DNA of 64,000 nt from RGIG6307 sp964424345 (GTDB lineage: Bacteria > Bacillota > Clostridia > Lachnospirales > Lachnospiraceae), in the NCBI GenBank assembly GCA_964424345.1, contig CAYRIK010000006.1, forward strand, positions 1-64,000, given 5' to 3'. The notes under the pieces were generated by a model that was given only the letters and a program-made list of their open reading frames with translations, was not told the DNA's origin and did no database searches. This document shows, in pieces, positions 33,862-42,915 of the stretch (its first letter is position 1; the number at the start of each line of letters is the position of its first letter). The translations under genes were made by a program, and so were the position numbers.

Positions 33862-34668
33862 ATGCTGCAGATTAAACATATTTCTAAAACTTTTTATCCA
33901 AATACAGTAAATGCAAAAACAGCATTAAATGATCTTTCTTTACACTTAGAAAAAGGAGATTTTGCAACAATCATCGGTTCTAACGGAGCTGGAAAATCTA
34001 CATTATTTAATGCAATCGCAGGCGCATTTTATGTAGATGAAGGTTCTATCGTATTGGAAAGTGAAGATATTACATTTACAAAAGAACATAAACGAAGCAA
34101 AGTTATTGGAAGATTATTTCAAGATCCAATCAAAGGAACTGCCCCTGGCATGACAATCGAAGAAAATATGGCATTGGCATATCTTCGTACGACACAAAAT
34201 ACAATGCCATTTAGCCGTATTACAAAAAAGGATAAAGAATTTTTCAAAGAACAGCTTTCTTTACTTGGTATGGGGTTAGAAGACAGATTAAAACAGCCGG
34301 TAGGATTGCTCAGTGGCGGTCAAAGACAGGCATTGACACTTTTAATGGCAACAATGGTAACCCCTAAGTTGTTGTTATTAGACGAACATACCGCAGCATT
34401 AGATCCAGCTACAGCAGATAAAGTATTGGAGCTTACAGCAAAAATTGTAGAGGAAAACAATATTACTTGTCTGATGATTACTCACAATATGCAACAGGCG
34501 TTGGATATGGGAAATCGTACCATCATGATGGCAAATGGAAATATCGTATTAGATGTCAAAGGAAAAGAACGTGAAACAATGACTGTTCAGGATTTATTGG
34601 AACGTTTTCATGCTGGAACAGGATATGCGTTGGATAATGATCGTATTTTATTATCAACACCTAAATAA
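33862..34668 (+). CDS. trpZ: tryptophan ABC transporter ATP-binding protein
   Basis: 268 residues with Walker A IGSNGAGKST near 38-47, Q-loop, signature LLSGGQRQALTL, Walker B LLLLDEHTAALDP and switch His in LMITHNMQQAL. The open frame begins earlier (33820), but the ATG at 33862, one base after the trpY stop and after AGAAAGGCGG, gives the normal N-terminus MLQIKHISKTF. Confidence 0.9.
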   Translation: MLQIKHISKTFYPNTVNAKTALNDLSLHLEKGDFATIIGSNGAGKSTLFNAIAGAFYVDEGSIVLESEDITFTKEHKRSKVIGRLFQDPIKGTAPGMTIEENMALAYLRTTQNTMPFSRITKKDKEFFKEQLSLLGMGLEDRLKQPVGLLSGGQRQALTLLMATMVTPKLLLLDEHTAALDPATADKVLELTAKIVEENNITCLMITHNMQQALDMGNRTIMMANGNIVLDVKGKERETMTVQDLLERFHAGTGYALDNDRILLSTPK

Positions 34669-34696
34669 GGGATATGAAATTTCTAAAACTTGGGTA

Positions 34697-34741
34697 TTGC
34701 GTAAAAGAAAAAAATCATGTATATTGTTAGTGGAAACTAAC
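34697..34741 (+). promoter_or_regulatory. promoter with GTTAGT-N4-ACTAAC operator after trpZ
   Basis: TTGCGT at 34697-34702, 17-bp spacer, TATATT at 34720-34725, then at once the palindrome GTTAGTGGAAACTAAC at 34726-34741. The transcript meets the terminator at 34743-34787 immediately. Same palindrome and same N4 spacing as at 18101-18116. Confidence 0.55.
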
Positions 34742-34742
34742 T

Positions 34743-34787
34743 GGACTATGCAGGACAGAATATGTTTTGCATAGTCCTATTTTTTTG
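34743..34787 (+). terminator. terminator after trpXYZ
   Basis: Perfect 10-bp stem GGACTATGCA / TGCATAGTCC, 15-base loop, then TATTTTTTT. Confidence 0.88.
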
Positions 34788-34814
34788 CTATGAGACGATC
34801 CGATAAGGATAACA

Positions 34815-34869
34815 AGTGTAAGCGGAAAGTACCGCTTTCTTTTATACACTTTAGTTAGTTAAGACTAAT
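34815..34869. promoter_or_regulatory. hairpin and third GTTAGT-N4-ACTAAT site before the DUF454-ABC operon
   Basis: Nested hairpin AAGTGTA / TACACTT with inner AGCGG / CCGCT (34815-34851), overlapping a possible -10 TATACA, and then GTTAGTTAAGACTAAT at 34854-34869, which differs from the other two sites by only one arm base. It is 25 bases before the start of the DUF454 gene. Confidence 0.5.
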
Positions 34870-34893
34870 TATATATGAGGAGTGAAATGTGAT

Positions 34894-35283
34894 ATGAAAA
34901 CAACAGTTAAATTATTTTTTCTTGCATTGGGTTTTATAAGTCTTGGACTTGGAACAGTAGGAATTCTCGTTCCAATCCTTCCAACAGTCCCATTTTATAT
35001 GTTGACTGCATTTTGTTTTGCCAAAAGCAGTGACAGACTGCACAACTGGTTTGTACATACAAAACTTTATAAAAAACATCTTGAAAGTTTTGTAGAAAAA
35101 CGTGAAATGACTAGAAAAACAAAATTGACAATCATGACAACCGTAACCGCATTGATGTTATTTGGATTTATTATGATGAATGAAGTGCTTATTGGAAGAA
35201 TTGTGTTGGCAATCGTTTGGTTCTTTCATGTATGTTATTTTGTTTTTAGAATCAAGACAGTACCAGAGGTAGAAACTGCTTAA
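34894..35283 (+). CDS. DUF454 (YbaN-family) inner membrane protein
   Basis: 129 residues with two pairs of membrane helices. The family pattern LFFLALGFISLGLGTVGILVPILPTVPFYMLTAFCFAKSSDRLHNWF fills the first half. Function unknown. GAGGAG lies 11 bases before the ATG at 34894 (a GTG at 34882 overlaps that site and is unlikely). It is the first gene of an operon with the two ABC subunits, 17 bases upstream of them, under an operator-like palindrome. Confidence 0.88.
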   Translation: MKTTVKLFFLALGFISLGLGTVGILVPILPTVPFYMLTAFCFAKSSDRLHNWFVHTKLYKKHLESFVEKREMTRKTKLTIMTTVTALMLFGFIMMNEVLIGRIVLAIVWFFHVCYFVFRIKTVPEVETA

Positions 35284-35300
35284 AGAAGAGGTGGAAATAT

Positions 35301-37037
35301 ATGATTAAAATGAGATTGGTACGACTGCTCAGACAGGCGTGGAAATATATTGCTTATCAGGTTTTGTGGCAATGGGCAGCGTTGATATTACAGATAATAG
35401 CAATTTTTCAGGTGACAGGTTTATTGAGTGTGGCAGCAAAGCATACGATTACAACGAAGCGTGTGTGGATTAGTGGTATGATATTTGCAGTTGTAATCGG
35501 ATTACGCTTTCTTTGTGAACGTATGGCAACAAAAGCGTCTTATATGGCAAGTGCAGATGTAAAACGTATTTTAAGAGATAAGATTTATGAAAAAATGCTT
35601 CAGCTTGGAGCTTCTTATAAAGAAAAAGTTTCTACTTCAGAAGTAGTACAGGTTAGTACAGAAGGGGTAGAACAGTTAGAAACATATTTTGGACGTTATC
35701 TTTCTCAGTTATTTTACAGCTTGCTTGCACCAATTACGTTGTTTGTAGTGTTGGCTTTTGTAAATGTGCGTGCAAGTGCAGTCCTTTTGGTTTGTGTACC
35801 ATTGATTCCAATGTCTATCGTGTTTGTGCAAAAGATTGCAAAAAAACTGCTGAATAAATATTGGAGCATTTATACAGGGCTTGGCGACAGCTTTTTGGAA
35901 AATCTTCAAGGTATGACAACATTGAAAATCTATCAGGCAGATGAGAAAAAAGCACAGGAAATGGATGCAGAGAGTGAACACTTTAGAAATATTACAATGA
36001 AGGTGTTGACTATGCAGTTAAATTCTACCAGTGTCATGGATATTATGGCATATGGCGGTGCTGCGGTAGGTATGATTGTTGTATGTGTAGAATTTTTACA
36101 TGGCAGAGTTGATTTTGCTGGTGCTTTGACAATCATTTTGCTTGCAAGTGAATTTTTTATTCCGCTTCGCTTGCTCGGTTCTTTTTTCCATATTGCGATG
36201 AATGGTATGGCAGCAAGTGATAAGATTTTTAAAATATTAGATATGGAAGTGCCAAGCTGTGGAGAACGTACATTAGATAACAGAACACTTGATATTGCAT
36301 TAAAACAAGTTCGCTTCTCTTACGAAGAAAATAGAGAAATTTTAAAAGAAATCAGTTTGAACATACCAGTTGGAAGTTTTGTTTCTTTAGTTGGTGTATC
36401 AGGAAGCGGCAAAAGTACGATTGCAGGCTTATTATCTGGAAAAAATCGTGGATATGAAGGAAATATTGAAATTGGAGGCATTGAACTGAGTGATATTTCA
36501 GAAGAAAGTTTGATGCAGCATATTACGTTAATTCGCCACAACAGCTATTTGTTTAAAGGAACGGTAGCAGAAAATCTGCGTATGGCAAAAGCAACGGCAA
36601 CGCAGGATGAAATGATAGAAGTATTGAAAAAAGTAAATTTATGGGACTTTTTATCTTCTCAGCATGGAACAGAGACTGTATTAGCAGAAAAAGCATCTAA
36701 TCTGTCTGGTGGTCAGTGTCAGCGTTTGGCATTGGCAAGAGCGATTTTAAAAGACAGCGACATATATATTTTTGATGAAGCAACTTCTAATATTGATATG
36801 GAAAGTGAAGAATGTATTATGTCTGTCATTTGTGAACTGGCAAAGACAAAAAGTGTCCTTTTGATTTCTCACAGATTGTCCAATGTAGTACATTCTGACT
36901 GTATTTATATGTTGGAGGATGGCGTTATCAAAGAAAGCGGAACACATGAAGCGTTAATGGAAAAGCAAGGAATTTATCATACACTTTTTGCGTATCAGTA
37001 TCAGTTAGAACAGTATGGAAAGGCGGTGCAGGAATGA
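35301..37037 (+). CDS. CydD-like ABC half-transporter
   Basis: 578 residues: exporter-type membrane domain (1-310) and nucleotide-binding domain with Walker A GVSGSGKST, signature LSGGQCQRL and Walker B IYIFDEATSNID. The sequence looks like CydD but no cytochrome bd genes are present. The same fold is used by siderophore importers of the YbtPQ/IrtAB kind, an alternative that fits a metal-type operator upstream. AGGTGG precedes the ATG. It overlaps its partner by four bases (ATGA). Confidence 0.88.
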   Translation: MIKMRLVRLLRQAWKYIAYQVLWQWAALILQIIAIFQVTGLLSVAAKHTITTKRVWISGMIFAVVIGLRFLCERMATKASYMASADVKRILRDKIYEKMLQLGASYKEKVSTSEVVQVSTEGVEQLETYFGRYLSQLFYSLLAPITLFVVLAFVNVRASAVLLVCVPLIPMSIVFVQKIAKKLLNKYWSIYTGLGDSFLENLQGMTTLKIYQADEKKAQEMDAESEHFRNITMKVLTMQLNSTSVMDIMAYGGAAVGMIVVCVEFLHGRVDFAGALTIILLASEFFIPLRLLGSFFHIAMNGMAASDKIFKILDMEVPSCGERTLDNRTLDIALKQVRFSYEENREILKEISLNIPVGSFVSLVGVSGSGKSTIAGLLSGKNRGYEGNIEIGGIELSDISEESLMQHITLIRHNSYLFKGTVAENLRMAKATATQDEMIEVLKKVNLWDFLSSQHGTETVLAEKASNLSGGQCQRLALARAILKDSDIYIFDEATSNIDMESEECIMSVICELAKTKSVLLISHRLSNVVHSDCIYMLEDGVIKESGTHEALMEKQGIYHTLFAYQYQLEQYGKAVQE

Positions 37038-38728
37038 AAGAATATAAAAGACGAAGCAGTTTAAAAATCATGGGAAAATTGATTCAGTTGGTATATCCAT
37101 TGCTGCACATCATGCTTGGAGCTATTTTTCTTGGCGTAGCAGGATATATGTGTGCGATCTGTCTTACAATCATAGCAGGACAGGCATTGGTAAAAGGCTT
37201 TTTAGGGGAACAGATTTCCAGTTGGGTATTTGTTGTTTTAGTTTTAGCGGCAGTGCTTCGAGGGGTACTGCATTATGCAGAACAATATTGCAATCATTTT
37301 ATTGCATTTAAGTTATTAGCAATCATTCGTCATAAAGTATTTGCAGCACTTAGAAAGCTGTGTCCGGCTAAATTAGAAGGACGTGATAAGGGAAATTTAA
37401 TTTCTATTATTACAACAGATATTGAATTGTTAGAAGTATTTTATGCACATACGATTTCTCCAATTGCAATCGCAGCAGTTGTAAGTACGATTATGGTATG
37501 TTTTATTGGCTCTTATCATGTATTGGCAGGACTTGTTGCATTACTTGGTTATATATTGGTCGGTATTGTAATTCCAGTATGGAATGGACGAAAAGGTGCT
37601 GCAGTAGGTATGGAATTTCGTACAGAGTTTGGTGCTTTGAATAGTTTTGTATTGGATTCACTTCGTGGTTTGGATGAGACAATACAGTATGGACAGGGCA
37701 AAAAACGCAGAACACAGATGCAGGAGCGTTCTGTAGAGCTGGGTGACATTCAGAGAAAATTGAGTGCTTTAGAGGGCAGACAGCGTTCTTTTACGAATAC
37801 GGTTATTTTGTTTTGCTCTTTTGGTATGTTGTTTTTATGTCTGCATTTATATGCTTGTGGAGAAATGGATTTTTATGCAGCTGTTGCTTGTATTATTGCC
37901 ATGATGGGTTCTTTTGGTCCGGTTGTAGCACTTTCTAATTTATCCAATAACTTGCATCAGACAATGGCAAGTGGAGAACGTGTCCTTTCCTTATTAGAGG
38001 AGACACCAGTTGTAGAAGAAGTAGCTGACGATGGACAGACTAAAAAAGAAACCAAACCGTTTCTTGGCGCTTCTTTGGACAATGTGACGTTTTCTTATGA
38101 GGAAGATGTTATATTAAAAGACCTTTGTCTGGATTTAAAACCAAATACAATCACAGGTATTCATGGAGCAAGTGGATGTGGAAAATCTACTGTTTTAAAG
38201 CTGTTGATGCGTTTTTGGGATGCACAAAAGGGTAAGATTATGATAAATGGAGAAGATATCAAGACGATTCCGACAAAGCAGTTAAGAAATATGCAGTCTT
38301 ATATGACCCAGGAAACACATTTATTCCATGATTCGATTGCAAACAATATTGCGATTGCAAATCCAAAAGCAACAAGAGAAGAAATTATGGAAGCAGCAAA
38401 AAAAGCATCTATTCATGAGTTTATTATGAGCCTTCCAGAAGGTTATGACACAAAGGTAGGCGAACTTGGAGATACACTCTCAGGAGGTGAAAGACAAAGA
38501 ATTGGTATTGCGAGAGCCTTTTTACACGATGCACCAATGCTTTTGATGGATGAGCCGACAAGTAATCTGGATGCTTTAAACGAAGGAATTATTTTAAAAT
38601 CTTTAAAGCAATATTGTAAAAATAAAACGGTTGTACTTGTTTCTCACAGAACCTCTACAATGAATGCAGCAGATGTTATATTTGAGTGGAAACGTTCTGC
38701 AAAAAAAAGCAGAAAAATAAATAATTAG
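37034..38728 (+). CDS. CydC-like ABC half-transporter
   Basis: 564 residues. Membrane domain followed by a nucleotide-binding domain with Walker A GASGCGKST, signature LSGGERQRI and Walker B MLLMDEPTSNLD. Both halves of this pair keep the catalytic Glu, unlike the two other exporter pairs in the window. Together with the previous gene it forms a heterodimer. Direction of transport and substrate are not shown by the sequence. Confidence 0.88.
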   Translation: MKEYKRRSSLKIMGKLIQLVYPLLHIMLGAIFLGVAGYMCAICLTIIAGQALVKGFLGEQISSWVFVVLVLAAVLRGVLHYAEQYCNHFIAFKLLAIIRHKVFAALRKLCPAKLEGRDKGNLISIITTDIELLEVFYAHTISPIAIAAVVSTIMVCFIGSYHVLAGLVALLGYILVGIVIPVWNGRKGAAVGMEFRTEFGALNSFVLDSLRGLDETIQYGQGKKRRTQMQERSVELGDIQRKLSALEGRQRSFTNTVILFCSFGMLFLCLHLYACGEMDFYAAVACIIAMMGSFGPVVALSNLSNNLHQTMASGERVLSLLEETPVVEEVADDGQTKKETKPFLGASLDNVTFSYEEDVILKDLCLDLKPNTITGIHGASGCGKSTVLKLLMRFWDAQKGKIMINGEDIKTIPTKQLRNMQSYMTQETHLFHDSIANNIAIANPKATREEIMEAAKKASIHEFIMSLPEGYDTKVGELGDTLSGGERQRIGIARAFLHDAPMLLMDEPTSNLDALNEGIILKSLKQYCKNKTVVLVSHRTSTMNAADVIFEWKRSAKKSRKINN

Positions 38729-38861
38729 ATAATAAAATAAAAAATATATTAGAAATATGTTTGAGGTATATGATTATAAAATAAAGGGAAAATATTTCAA
38801 AATGCTTTGTTCTGTGGTATGATGAAACGTACAGGAAAATATAAAGGAGTGTATTGCATTT

Positions 38862-40208
38862 ATGAAAAAACGTTTTTTAATATTGGCATCTTTGTTATTA
38901 TTTTCTGCAAGCCTTTGGGCATGCGACAGTACACAAACGATAAAAGATCATATATCTTACATAGAATCTTCAGAAAAGCAAGAAATCACTTCTTCTTCTG
39001 AAACCGTAAAAGAAAGCAGTGCAAGCAATCAGACGATGGAACAACAAAAAGAAACACCATCTGAAACACAAAAAGAAACAACTACGGAACATACTTCAGA
39101 AGAAGTGTCTCAGACAACATCAGAAAAAAGTTCAGAAACAGCATCAGAAATAACATCAGAAACTATGCAGGAGACAACAGCTCAAACTGTTTCCTTAGAA
39201 GAAATCATAGACAATATGACACTTGAGGAAAAAGTAGGACAGATGTTTTTTGTGCGTTGTCCGGAAATAGATGCAGTAGAAGACATAGAAACGTATCATT
39301 TAGGTGGAATTTTACTGTTTGGACGAGATTTTAAAGATAGTTCTGACAGATGGCTTACATTAGAACAGCTTCAGACGACAATCCAAAGTTATCAGGACGC
39401 TGCAAATCTGCCTTTATTTATAGGGAGCGATGAAGAAGGCGGCACTGTAACTCGCGCAAGCAGAAATCCAAATTTATTTGCAAATACATTAGCCTCTCCA
39501 CAAGTATTGTATGCAGAAGGTGGCATGGGCGGCTTGTTAGATACGACACTTTCTTATAACAGAACACTCCGTTGGTCACTTGGAATCAATGTCAATTTTG
39601 CACCCGTAGCAGATGTATCTACGAATGCTGAGGATTTTATATATGCACGTTCCTTTGGAAAAGATGCACAGGAAACAGCAGAGTATGTACAAAATGTGGT
39701 AGAGACGATGCAGGAAGCTGGCATTGCGAGTATGTTAAAGCATTTTCCGGGATATGGAAATAATGTGGATACACATACAGGCATTGCAATCGATGAGAGA
39801 ACTTATGAAGTGTTTGAAGAAAGTGATTTACTTCCATTTCGTGCAGGTATTCAAGCTGGAGCACCATTTGTATTAGTAAGCCACAATATTGTTACTTGTA
39901 TGGATGCACAATATCCCGCTTCTTTATCAGCAAAGGTACACGAACTGCTTCGAGACGGACTTGGATTTGAAGGTGTGATTGTGACAGATGACCTTGCAAT
40001 GGATGCAGTAAAAAGTTATGCAGAAGATGGAAAAGTAGCAGTACTTGCAGTGCTTGCAGGAAATGATATGATCGTTACGACAGACTACAAGACACAAATC
40101 CCTCAAGTAATAGAAGCTGTAAAAGATGGAACATTGCAGGAAAGAGAAATTGAAGAACATATCATGCGTATCTTGCAGGCAAAGCAGGCGTTAGGATTGT
40201 TGGAATAG
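38862..40208 (+). CDS. secreted GH3 beta-N-acetylhexosaminidase lipoprotein (NagZ-like)
   Basis: 448 residues. Lipoprotein signal ending SLWAC with Cys21, then a Ser/Thr/Glu-rich spacer (about 24-112) that should reach through the wall. The catalytic GH3 domain starts at SLEEIIDNMTLEEKVGQMFFVR and has KHFPGYGNNVDTHTG (the NagZ-type His/Asp loop) and VTDDLAMDAV with the nucleophile Asp. It removes N-acetylhexosamine, probably from peptidoglycan fragments. AAAGGAG precedes the ATG. The next gene begins 12 bases on. Confidence 0.9.
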   Translation: MKKRFLILASLLLFSASLWACDSTQTIKDHISYIESSEKQEITSSSETVKESSASNQTMEQQKETPSETQKETTTEHTSEEVSQTTSEKSSETASEITSETMQETTAQTVSLEEIIDNMTLEEKVGQMFFVRCPEIDAVEDIETYHLGGILLFGRDFKDSSDRWLTLEQLQTTIQSYQDAANLPLFIGSDEEGGTVTRASRNPNLFANTLASPQVLYAEGGMGGLLDTTLSYNRTLRWSLGINVNFAPVADVSTNAEDFIYARSFGKDAQETAEYVQNVVETMQEAGIASMLKHFPGYGNNVDTHTGIAIDERTYEVFEESDLLPFRAGIQAGAPFVLVSHNIVTCMDAQYPASLSAKVHELLRDGLGFEGVIVTDDLAMDAVKSYAEDGKVAVLAVLAGNDMIVTTDYKTQIPQVIEAVKDGTLQEREIEEHIMRILQAKQALGLLE

Positions 40209-40220
40209 GGAGGCAGATTT

Positions 40221-42896
40221 ATGACATTAGAATGTAAAAATACGCCTCTGTGTATGGCACTGCTTGCCCATGTAGATGCAGGAAAAACAACGCTGGCAGA
40301 GCGTTTGCTTTATCAAAGCGGCAGTATTCGCAAACTTGGAAGGGTTGACCATGGAGATACGTTTTTAGACAATGATCAGCAAGAGCGTACAAGAGGCATT
40401 ACGATTTTTGCAAAGCAGGCACAGATTTTGCTTGGGGAACGAGAAGTTACATTGTTAGATACACCTGGACATGTGGATTTTTCAGCAGAAATGGAACGAA
40501 CACTGCAAGTATTAGATTATGCTGTTTTAGTAATCAGCGGTACAGATGGTGTTCAGGGACATGTGTACACGTTGTGGAAATTACTAAAGCATCATCAAGT
40601 GCCTACATTTTTATTTGTCAATAAAATGGATTTGGCACAAGGACGCCAGCAGGATATTTTAAATCAGTTAAAAGAGCAGCTTGCGGATACTATTGTAGAC
40701 TTTACCGATACACAAAGCGAAGATTTTATGGAAAATGTAGCGGTATGTGATGAAACGGTATTGGAGAGCTACTTAGAAGGCGGAAAGGTAGAGCATCATC
40801 GTATTTGCAGTATGATTGCAGAGAGAAAAGTATTTCCATGCTTTTTCGGTTCTGCTTTAAAAGGAAACGGTGTCGAGTATTTCATGGACAGTATGGCAAA
40901 ATACGTACAGGATAAGCAATATTCGGATGTATTTGGGGCAAAAGTATTTAAAATTTCCAGAGATGAGCAGGGAAATCGTCTTACACATATGAAAATCACA
41001 GGCGGTTCTTTAAAAGTAAAGGCAGTGTTGTCAGGCACAACGCATTACAATGGAAAAGATATGCAGGAAACGATGTGGGAAGAAAAGATAAATCAAATCA
41101 GAATTTATTCTGGACTAGGATTTACCCCCGTACCAGAAGTGCAGGCAGGACAAGTTTGTGCGGTGACAGGACTTACCCAAACATATTCTGGACAAGGGCT
41201 TGGAATAGAACAGGCATCTGAACAGCCATCGTTAGAACCGGTATTAAATTATCAGGTCATATTGCCGAAAGAATGTGATGTATATCAGAGCTTTTTGAAA
41301 TTAAGAGAATTGGAAGAAGAAGACCCGACATTGCACATTGTATGGCAGGAAAAAAACAGCGAAATTCATATTCAGCTTATGGGAGCAGTACAGATAGAAG
41401 TGCTGCAGAATGTGATTGCAGAGCGATTTGGAATGCAGGTGGAGTTTGGTACAGGAAATATCGTATACAAAGAAAGAATTGCATCGGCAGTAGAAGGTGT
41501 TGGACATTATGAACCATTAAAGCATTATGCGGAAGTCCATTTGTGGATGGAGCCGGGAGAACCTGGAAGTGGTATGACGTATGACTTACGATGCAGTGAA
41601 GACCTTCTCAGCAGAAATTGGCAAAGATTGATACTGACTCATTTGGAAGAACGTGCGCACAAAGGCGTTTTGACAGGTTCAGAATTAACAGATACGAAAA
41701 TAACGCTGATTGCTGGAAAAGCACATTTAAAACATACAGAAGGCGGCGATTTCAGACAAGCAACATACCGAGCAGTACGTCATGGTTTGATGTATGCACA
41801 AAGTGAATTGTTAGAACCGGTATATAGTTTCAGACTGGAAATTCCACAGGAAAATGTAGGACGTGCAATGCACGATATCCAGCGTATGAGCGGGCGTTTT
41901 GAGACTCCTGATACGATGGGAGACATGGCGGTATTAACAGGAGTTGCACCGGTTAGTACAATGCAGGGATATCAGATGGAAGTGACTGCTTATACAAGAG
42001 GACTTGGACGATTGTCTTGTACGCTGCATGGATATGAGCCTTGCCATAAAGCTGAGGAAGTGATAGAACAGATTGGATATGATCCACAGGCAGATTTAGA
42101 ATATACAGCAGACAGTGTATTTTGTGGTCATGGTGCAGGTTTTGTCGTTCCTTGGGATCAAGTGTATGATTATATGCATTTAGATACAGAAAAATGGATG
42201 CAGAGTGAGGAAGAAACGCTGCAGCAAGGACAGGCATTTTTTGCAAGACAGCAGATGCGTCAGGCGACAGATGATTTTATTGCACAAGAAGAGATTGATG
42301 AAATTTTCAAACGTACCTATGGCAGTAATGAACGTCATAAAAAAGGTTGGGAAGGACATCGTCGAAAAGAAAAAGAGTTTTATATAGGGCAGGTAGCACA
42401 TACAAAACCAGTGCCGCAAGTGGCAGCAGAAGAATACTTGTTAGTAGATGGCTATAATATTATTTTTGCATGGAAAGAATTACAAGAGTTGGCAGAAGTC
42501 AACATTGATGCAGCAAGAGACAAACTTGCAGATATTTTATGTAATTATCAAGGCTATCGAAAATGCCATATCATATTGGTATTTGATGCGTATCGTGTAA
42601 AAAATCATATAGAAACCATTATGCCGTATCATAATATTCATATTGTATACACAAAAGAAGCAGAAACGGCAGACAGTTATATTGCAAGAACGGCAGCACA
42701 TATGGAAGGTCAGTATAAAGTAACAGTTGCAACATCGGATGCATTGGTACAGATGATTATATGGGGAAAAGGTGCCGTCAGAATGTCAGCACAAGGATTA
42801 TTAGAAGAAGTGGAACGTCTTGGCGAGCAGATGAGACAGCAGTTTGTAGAAGAAAAGAGCAGTATTCAAAATAAGATTGATTTTTCTCAAATATAA
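40221..42896 (+). CDS. TetM-like translational GTPase fused to a Rae1/YacP-like NYN nuclease
   Basis: 891 residues. About 1-690 is an EF-G/TetM-type ribosomal protection protein: AHVDAGKTTL, RGITIF, LDTPGHVDF, NKMDL, then domains II-V (QMSGRF-like RMSGRFETPDTMGDMAVL at the end). After a charged linker (about 690-730) residues 733-870 form an NYN/PIN-like domain, EEYLLVDGYNIIFAWKEL ... ILVFDAYRV ... VYTKEAETADSYIARTA ... VATSDALVQMIIWG, as in YacP/Rae1, a ribosome-bound endoribonuclease that cuts mRNA in the A site. Tetracycline resistance cannot be inferred. Ribosome site GGGAGG. Confidence 0.88.
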   Translation: MTLECKNTPLCMALLAHVDAGKTTLAERLLYQSGSIRKLGRVDHGDTFLDNDQQERTRGITIFAKQAQILLGEREVTLLDTPGHVDFSAEMERTLQVLDYAVLVISGTDGVQGHVYTLWKLLKHHQVPTFLFVNKMDLAQGRQQDILNQLKEQLADTIVDFTDTQSEDFMENVAVCDETVLESYLEGGKVEHHRICSMIAERKVFPCFFGSALKGNGVEYFMDSMAKYVQDKQYSDVFGAKVFKISRDEQGNRLTHMKITGGSLKVKAVLSGTTHYNGKDMQETMWEEKINQIRIYSGLGFTPVPEVQAGQVCAVTGLTQTYSGQGLGIEQASEQPSLEPVLNYQVILPKECDVYQSFLKLRELEEEDPTLHIVWQEKNSEIHIQLMGAVQIEVLQNVIAERFGMQVEFGTGNIVYKERIASAVEGVGHYEPLKHYAEVHLWMEPGEPGSGMTYDLRCSEDLLSRNWQRLILTHLEERAHKGVLTGSELTDTKITLIAGKAHLKHTEGGDFRQATYRAVRHGLMYAQSELLEPVYSFRLEIPQENVGRAMHDIQRMSGRFETPDTMGDMAVLTGVAPVSTMQGYQMEVTAYTRGLGRLSCTLHGYEPCHKAEEVIEQIGYDPQADLEYTADSVFCGHGAGFVVPWDQVYDYMHLDTEKWMQSEEETLQQGQAFFARQQMRQATDDFIAQEEIDEIFKRTYGSNERHKKGWEGHRRKEKEFYIGQVAHTKPVPQVAAEEYLLVDGYNIIFAWKELQELAEVNIDAARDKLADILCNYQGYRKCHIILVFDAYRVKNHIETIMPYHNIHIVYTKEAETADSYIARTAAHMEGQYKVTVATSDALVQMIIWGKGAVRMSAQGLLEEVERLGEQMRQQFVEEKSSIQNKIDFSQI

Positions 42897-42915
42897 ACGA
42901 AAGAAGGATGAATGA

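Noticed and set aside
40221..42896. Tetracycline resistance gene
   Set aside because: TetM-like fold alone does not show resistance; the nuclease fusion and core-genome context point to a housekeeping ribosome role.
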